Assembly (NCBI RefSeq): GCF_051535215.1 | Contig: NZ_JBPPLY010000014.1 | Span: 19,586-83,585, forward strand | DNA: 64,000 nt | DNA from: Nitrobacter sp051535215 | GTDB lineage: Bacteria; Pseudomonadota; Alphaproteobacteria; Rhizobiales; Xanthobacteraceae | Direction: 5' to 3' | In this document: piece by piece, positions 59,931 to 64,000 of the stretch | Position numbering within the stretch: the stretch's first letter is position 1 | Layout: every line of letters starts with the position of its first letter | Translations under genes and position numbers: made by a program | Notes under the pieces: model-generated | The model's database searches: none | What the model was told of the DNA's origin: nothing | The model's input: the letters and a program-made list of their open reading frames with translations, nothing else

Positions 59931-60176
59931 ATGCCGAGACACGTCTCATTTTACGATGAATCTCTGGGAAAGCAGATCGACGGTTCGTACACCTCTGACG
60001 GCAAGGTGATCCATGCCGGTTCGGGAACGCTGGGCGCCAAGAGCGCGCCGCTCGGCTATCTGGGCAATGCCAACACGTTTCCGGTCGATCAGGAAGGTCA
60101 GGACCTCCTGGCTCAGAAGCTGCTGAGCGAGCTGGCTCATCGTGAAGCGAAGAATGGCCACGCTCACGGTCACTAG
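59931..60176 (+). CDS. small conserved-looking protein of unknown function
   Basis: 81 residues with GGAGCG eight bases upstream. MPRHVSFYDESLGKQIDGSY, TSDGKVIHAGSGTLGAKSAP, LGYLGNANTFPVDQEGQDLL, and a His-rich end (HREAKNGHAHGH). It has no signal peptide or membrane helix. No family is recognised. The regular composition and good ribosome-binding site support it as real. Confidence 0.6.
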   Translation: MPRHVSFYDESLGKQIDGSYTSDGKVIHAGSGTLGAKSAPLGYLGNANTFPVDQEGQDLLAQKLLSELAHREAKNGHAHGH

Positions 60177-61596
60177 GCTTTAAGTACGTCGCCGTTTGCT
60201 GTGGAGGCCGGTTGAACTGGTCCCGCTGCGTGGGCGAGGGAAGTTACCGAAACTGACTACTCCTCCTTGGTTTTGTGCGTTACAGCCCACGTCTCTCGAA
60301 GGCTGCACCTTTCGAATGGCGTCGACCGTTTCAAGCGGCAGGTAGCACCCGCTTGAATACGACACACCTGTAACCGGCTTTACCTGACCCACGGCACTGT
60401 TCGTCGTCACCCTTGAGGTGTCGACGGGCAGTGCTTTGGTGCGTTTGGATGTCTCCGCAGCAATATAGCGGCATCCCGTTGCGACTCAGTAGCGTCTCTT
60501 TGCGACAAGAGGCCGGTCGGGGGCGTCGTTCCTGCGAACGCAGGGACCGATGGTGCCCGGCGTTGGCAATTTGCCGTGGTGTTCGTCGACAGCGTTTGCG
60601 ACGCATGTCCTCGGGTGTGACCGAGGATGGATGCCGGCTCGCGTCAAGAAATGGTGTCAAATCAAAATCATAGCCTCATTTCTGATTCTTCCGTCGGAAG
60701 CGGAAGGCAGGGTACCGAAACTGTCGTGCGCCTCAGGCGGTCGTGATCCAACGACCTGGGAGACGGAGCCTTGCGTTCGCAAAGACGGCCGACAATTCAT
60801 TTGAATGCGACTCATTGCGCCCCCGCGCGGCCGTTCGGGGATGGCGAATCACGGCTTCGCCTGACGCCGCGGTTGACCGCTTCAGCTATTGAAGTTGCTG
60901 CCGCCTGCTGAGTCGTTCTGGGGCATTTCTCAGGAACGAAAGCGGAGGTTCCCGGGCGCCAGTTCAAAACTGGTCTCATTGTTGAGGCGGTCCGATCCCG
61001 TCCGATAGAAGGCGGTACGGGAAGGGTGGCCGGATGTCAAAGAAAGATCATTGTTTAGAAGGGTATCGGGCCGAACGGTGATACGATCTGTTGCCGATTT
61101 CCCTCGGGAGCGAATTCGCGTCAAATGGCCGGTGACAAAGGGGTGGAAGCGCTTCTGTGACGGCGGTTTAGCCTTGACTTGACGACTCGTGGTGGATAAA
61201 ACCCGCCCACTTAACGGCAGGCGGTGAGTTGCGCCAACGTCGGAACGGATCACCCTTTCTATCTGATTTGGTTGATAGAGACGGGCACCAACCTCGACGA
61301 ATGCTGCTCAAACGCTGCCGATGATAGCAATGCCAGGACGACAGTCGTTCTCTTGAGCGAGTTCTCTCGAGATTGATTTCGGATGCATGACCTCGGTGGG
61401 AGCTGGCCGGTTTTTTCCGGCTGGCGCTGATTGCGGTCCTCTGTGGCGTCGAAGCGCTTTCCGTTCAGCGATGAACGGTTGGCGCAATTTCGTTTTGCGT
61501 GAATCGTTTCATGCGTAGCGAGCGGGTGGGCGATAGGCCCGGACGAATCTGCGGAGCCGATCGGGTTTCGCGTAAATATAAGGGTGAAGGCGAACG
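60177..61596. other. 1.4-kb region without a supported gene, upstream of rpsL
   Basis: The left half contains a GTCGTTCCTGCGAACGCAGG element (about 60525-60544), a known type of bradyrhizobial repeat edge, and a copy of the ~85-bp repeat (60595-60675). Short minus-strand ORFs here (for example 60180-60410) have no homology. The right part (about 61250-61596) must hold the str-operon promoter. Confidence 0.5.
60595..60675 (+). repeat. dispersed ~85-bp intergenic repeat, copy 4
   Basis: TTTGCGACGCATGTCCTCGG, GTGTGACCGAGGATGGATGC, GGCTCGCGTCAAGAAATGGT, GTCAAATCAAAATCATAGCC. The motif order is that of copy 2, and the GTGTGACCGAGGATG palindrome is close to copy 1. Confidence 0.8.
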
Positions 61597-61968
61597 ATGC
61601 CGACGATCAACCAGCTGATCGCAAGTCCGCGCGTCATACAGAAGTCGCGCAAGAAGGTGCCTGCGTTGCAACAGTCGCCGCAGAAGCGCGGCGTGTGCAC
61701 GCGTGTTTACACCACGACTCCGAAGAAGCCGAATTCGGCGCTGCGCAAGGTCGCCAAGGTGCGCTTGACCAACGGCTTCGAGGTCATCGGTTATATTCCG
61801 GGCGAAGGGCATAACCTTCAGGAACATTCCGTGGTCATGATCCGCGGCGGCCGCGTCAAGGACTTGCCCGGCGTCCGTTACCACATCCTTCGCGGCGTTC
61901 TCGACACCCAGGGCGTCAAGAACCGTAAGCAGCGTCGTTCGAAGTACGGCGCGAAACGTCCGAAATAA
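61597..61968 (+). CDS. rpsL: 30S ribosomal protein S12
   Basis: 123 residues, complete. It begins MPTINQLIASPRVIQKSRKK. The streptomycin-relevant lysines are wild type: Lys43 in TTTPKKPNSALRK and Lys88 in RGGRVKDLPGVRYH. S12 shapes the decoding centre. AAGGGTGAAGGCGAACG precedes the ATG. It starts the str operon rpsL-rpsG-fusA. Confidence 0.97.
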   Translation: MPTINQLIASPRVIQKSRKKVPALQQSPQKRGVCTRVYTTTPKKPNSALRKVAKVRLTNGFEVIGYIPGEGHNLQEHSVVMIRGGRVKDLPGVRYHILRGVLDTQGVKNRKQRRSKYGAKRPK

Positions 61969-61983
61969 GCGGGAACAAATACG

Positions 61984-62454
61984 ATGTCGCGTCGCCATTC
62001 TGCCGAAAAGCGTGAAGTGCTCCCCGACCCGAAGTTCGGAAACATCGTCATTACGAAGTTCATGAACTCGGTGATGTATGCCGGGAAGAAGTCGGTCGCC
62101 GAAAGCATCGTCTATGGCGCGCTCGATCTGATCGAGGCCAAGACCAAGCAGGGGCCGCTCACGGTGTTCGAGCAGGCGCTCGAGAACGTCATGCCGACCA
62201 TCGAAGTGCGGTCGCGCCGCGTCGGCGGCGCTACCTATCAGGTGCCGGTGGAAGTCCGCTCGACCCGGCGTCAGGCGCTCGGCATCCGCTGGCTGATCAC
62301 GGCCGCGCGGGGACGCAATGAAAAGACGATGACGGAGCGGCTCTCGGCCGAACTGCTCGACGCGTCGAACAATCGGGGCAGCGCGGTCAAGAAGCGCGAA
62401 GACGTGCACAAGATGGCGGAAGCCAACCGCGCGTTCTCGCACTATCGCTGGTAA
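61984..62454 (+). CDS. rpsG: 30S ribosomal protein S7
   Basis: 156 residues, complete. MSRRHSAEKREVLPDPKFGN, MNSVMYAGKKSVAESIVYGA, NVMPTIEVRSRRVGGATYQV, RRQALGIRWLITAARGRNEK, and the C-terminal HKMAEANRAFSHYRW. S7 nucleates the 30S head. It lies 15 bp after rpsL. Confidence 0.97.
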   Translation: MSRRHSAEKREVLPDPKFGNIVITKFMNSVMYAGKKSVAESIVYGALDLIEAKTKQGPLTVFEQALENVMPTIEVRSRRVGGATYQVPVEVRSTRRQALGIRWLITAARGRNEKTMTERLSAELLDASNNRGSAVKKREDVHKMAEANRAFSHYRW

Positions 62455-62484
62455 CGGCGACAACAGGAATTCAAGGACAGCTCC

Positions 62485-64000
62485 ATGCCCCGCCAACATG
62501 CTATCGAGGATTACCGTAATTTCGGTATCATGGCGCATATCGACGCCGGCAAGACCACCACGACCGAGCGCATCCTTTATTACACCGGCAAGAGCCACAA
62601 GATCGGCGAAGTGCACGAAGGTGCCGCGACGATGGACTGGATGGCGCAGGAGCAGGAGCGTGGCATCACCATCACCTCCGCCGCGACCACCGCGTTCTGG
62701 GACGGCAAGCGGCTGAACATCATCGACACCCCGGGTCACGTCGACTTCACCATCGAGGTGGAGCGCTCCTTGCGCGTGCTCGACGGCGCCGTGTGCGTGC
62801 TCGACTCGAACCAGGGCGTCGAACCGCAGACCGAAACCGTCTGGCGCCAGGGCGACAAGTACAAGGTGCCGCGCATCGTCTTCTGCAACAAGATGGATAA
62901 GACCGGCGCCGACTTCTACAAGTGCATGGCCGACATCGTCGATCGGCTCGGCGCGCGCCCGGTGGCGCTGCAACTCCCGATCGGATCGGAGAACAACTTC
63001 AAGGGCATGATCGACCTCGTCCGCATGAAGGCGCTGGTCTACAATCAGGACTCGCTTGGTTCGATGTACGATGTCGAGGAGATTCCTGCTGATCTCGCCG
63101 ACAAAGCGAAAGAATATCGCGAGAAGCTGGTGGAAGCCGCCGTCGAACTCGACGACGACGCCATGGCTGCCTATCTCGACGGCACCGAGCCGGACGAGGC
63201 TACGCTGAAGAAGCTGATCCGCAAGGCCGTCATCACCGGCGCGTTCTATCCCGTGCTGTGCGGCACGGCGTTCAAGAACAAGGGCGTGCAGCCGCTGCTT
63301 GACGCTGTCGTCGCCTATCTGCCGTCGCCGCTCGACGTGCCCGCGATCAAGGGCGTCGACGACAGGGGCAACGAGGTCGTCCGCCATGCCGACGACAAGG
63401 AGCCGATGGCGCTCTTAGCGTTTAAAATCATGGACGATCCGTTCGTCGGCACCATTACCTTCTGCCGCATCTATTCCGGCGTTCTCCAGAGCGGCACTGG
63501 CGTGATCAACTCGACGCGCGAGAAGAAGGAGCGCATCGGCCGGATGCTGCTGATGCATGCGAACAACCGCGAGGACATCAAGGAAGCCTATGCCGGCGAT
63601 ATCGTCGCGCTGGCCGGCCTGAAGGAAGCGCGCACCGGCGATACGCTGTGCGATCCGGCCCATCCGGTGATTCTCGAAAAGATGGAATTTCCCGATCCGG
63701 TCATCGAGATCGCGATCGAGCCGAAGTCCAAGGCCGACCAGGAAAAGCTCGGCGTTGCGCTGGCGAAGCTTGCGGCGGAAGATCCGTCATTCCGCGTCTC
63801 TACCGATCAGGAGTCCGGCCAGACCATCCTCAAGGGCATGGGCGAACTCCATCTCGACATCAAGGTCGATATTCTCAAGCGCACCTACAAGGTCGACGCC
63901 AACATCGGCGCGCCGCAGGTGGCGTTCCGCGAGCGCGTCACCAAGCGCGTCGAGCACAGCTACACCCACAAGAAGCAGACCGGCGGCACCGGCCAGTTCG
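62485..64000 (+). CDS. fusA: elongation factor G, partial (C-terminus outside window)
   Basis: 505 of about 690 codons are present. The GTPase motifs are intact: P-loop AHIDAGKTT (residues 17-25), switch II IDTPGHVDFT, and NKMDKTG. Domain II (FKIMDDPFVGTITFCRIYSG) and domain III (IAIEPKSKADQEKLGVALAK) follow. The ATG at 62485 follows AAGGACAG. EF-G drives translocation. The end, and probably tuf after it, lie beyond the window. Confidence 0.97.
   Translation, partial: MPRQHAIEDYRNFGIMAHIDAGKTTTTERILYYTGKSHKIGEVHEGAATMDWMAQEQERGITITSAATTAFWDGKRLNIIDTPGHVDFTIEVERSLRVLDGAVCVLDSNQGVEPQTETVWRQGDKYKVPRIVFCNKMDKTGADFYKCMADIVDRLGARPVALQLPIGSENNFKGMIDLVRMKALVYNQDSLGSMYDVEEIPADLADKAKEYREKLVEAAVELDDDAMAAYLDGTEPDEATLKKLIRKAVITGAFYPVLCGTAFKNKGVQPLLDAVVAYLPSPLDVPAIKGVDDRGNEVVRHADDKEPMALLAFKIMDDPFVGTITFCRIYSGVLQSGTGVINSTREKKERIGRMLLMHANNREDIKEAYAGDIVALAGLKEARTGDTLCDPAHPVILEKMEFPDPVIEIAIEPKSKADQEKLGVALAKLAAEDPSFRVSTDQESGQTILKGMGELHLDIKVDILKRTYKVDANIGAPQVAFRERVTKRVEHSYTHKKQTGGTGQF

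Noticed and set aside
60180..60410. 76-codon minus-strand ORF with Cys/Gly-rich sequence
   Set aside because: No ribosome-binding site or homology is seen. The region is full of repeats, although a minus-strand terminator-like hairpin lies to its left.
61465..63387. 640-codon minus-strand open frame opposite rpsL, rpsG and fusA
   Set aside because: It lies opposite three certain genes and has no recognisable domain.

Overview
The window looks like chromosomal DNA of an alphaproteobacterium of the Bradyrhizobium/Rhodopseudomonas/Nitrobacter/Afipia group (Nitrobacteraceae). The evidence is the high-GC coding bias, the order secE-nusG-rplKA-rplJL-rpoBC, the F1-ATPase zeta inhibitor (DUF1476), the ergothioneine genes, and several kinds of short intergenic repeat resembling those common in this family. 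The genus cannot be fixed from sequence alone. Nothing here is clearly plasmid- or phage-borne.

Layout. 0-1 kb holds the N-terminal part of isocitrate dehydrogenase on the minus strand. 1.2-5 kb has a TrmJ-type RNA methyltransferase fused to a DUF559 domain. Converging on it is an AT-rich, overlapping three-gene cassette (HNH nuclease, unknown protein, nucleotidyltransferase) that looks acquired and is the best candidate for an undescribed (possibly defence) system. A HTH protein and cyanase follow. 6-11 kb is the purine operon purC-purS-purQ-purL, then bolA. 11-16 kb carries an LtrA-like membrane protein, egtD-egtB (ergothioneine) and the monothiol glutaredoxin grxD, partner of BolA. 16-34 kb is a mosaic of housekeeping and signalling genes: rpsD, a double-glycine-leader peptide behind a CRP-type palindrome, murI, an HD-GYP protein, rhomboid, patatin, yidD, folE, hisI, a lytic transglycosylase, a DUF2336 protein with a 15-bp tandem repeat, an Hpt/response-regulator pair and nadK. 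34-38 kb has envelope and orphan genes: a His-rich secreted peptide, a lipoprotein, an outer-membrane beta-barrel, and small membrane proteins.

38-51 kb is the transcription/translation block: tRNA-Trp, secE, nusG, rplK, rplA, rplJ, rplL, rpoB, rpoC. Palindromic intergenic repeats sit inside it, between nusG and rplK and between rpoB and rpoC. Between rpoC and rpsL lie about 10 kb of other genes: a flavin oxidoreductase-methyltransferase fusion, an ABC exporter with an acidic N-terminus, a structurally unusual tRNA-Gly(UCC), a PilZ protein, a FAD oxidoreductase, a BioF2/CelD-type GNAT, a Crp/Fnr regulator and a small orphan protein. The enzyme and exporter genes could form a small-molecule or envelope-modification pathway, but this is inference. 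rpsL, rpsG and the first 505 codons of fusA close the window.

Over-arching signals. At least four recognisable copies of an ~85-bp intergenic repeat are scattered through the window, on both strands. Two further intergenic repeat types are present. No CRISPR array, rRNA operon, transposase or prophage gene was seen.
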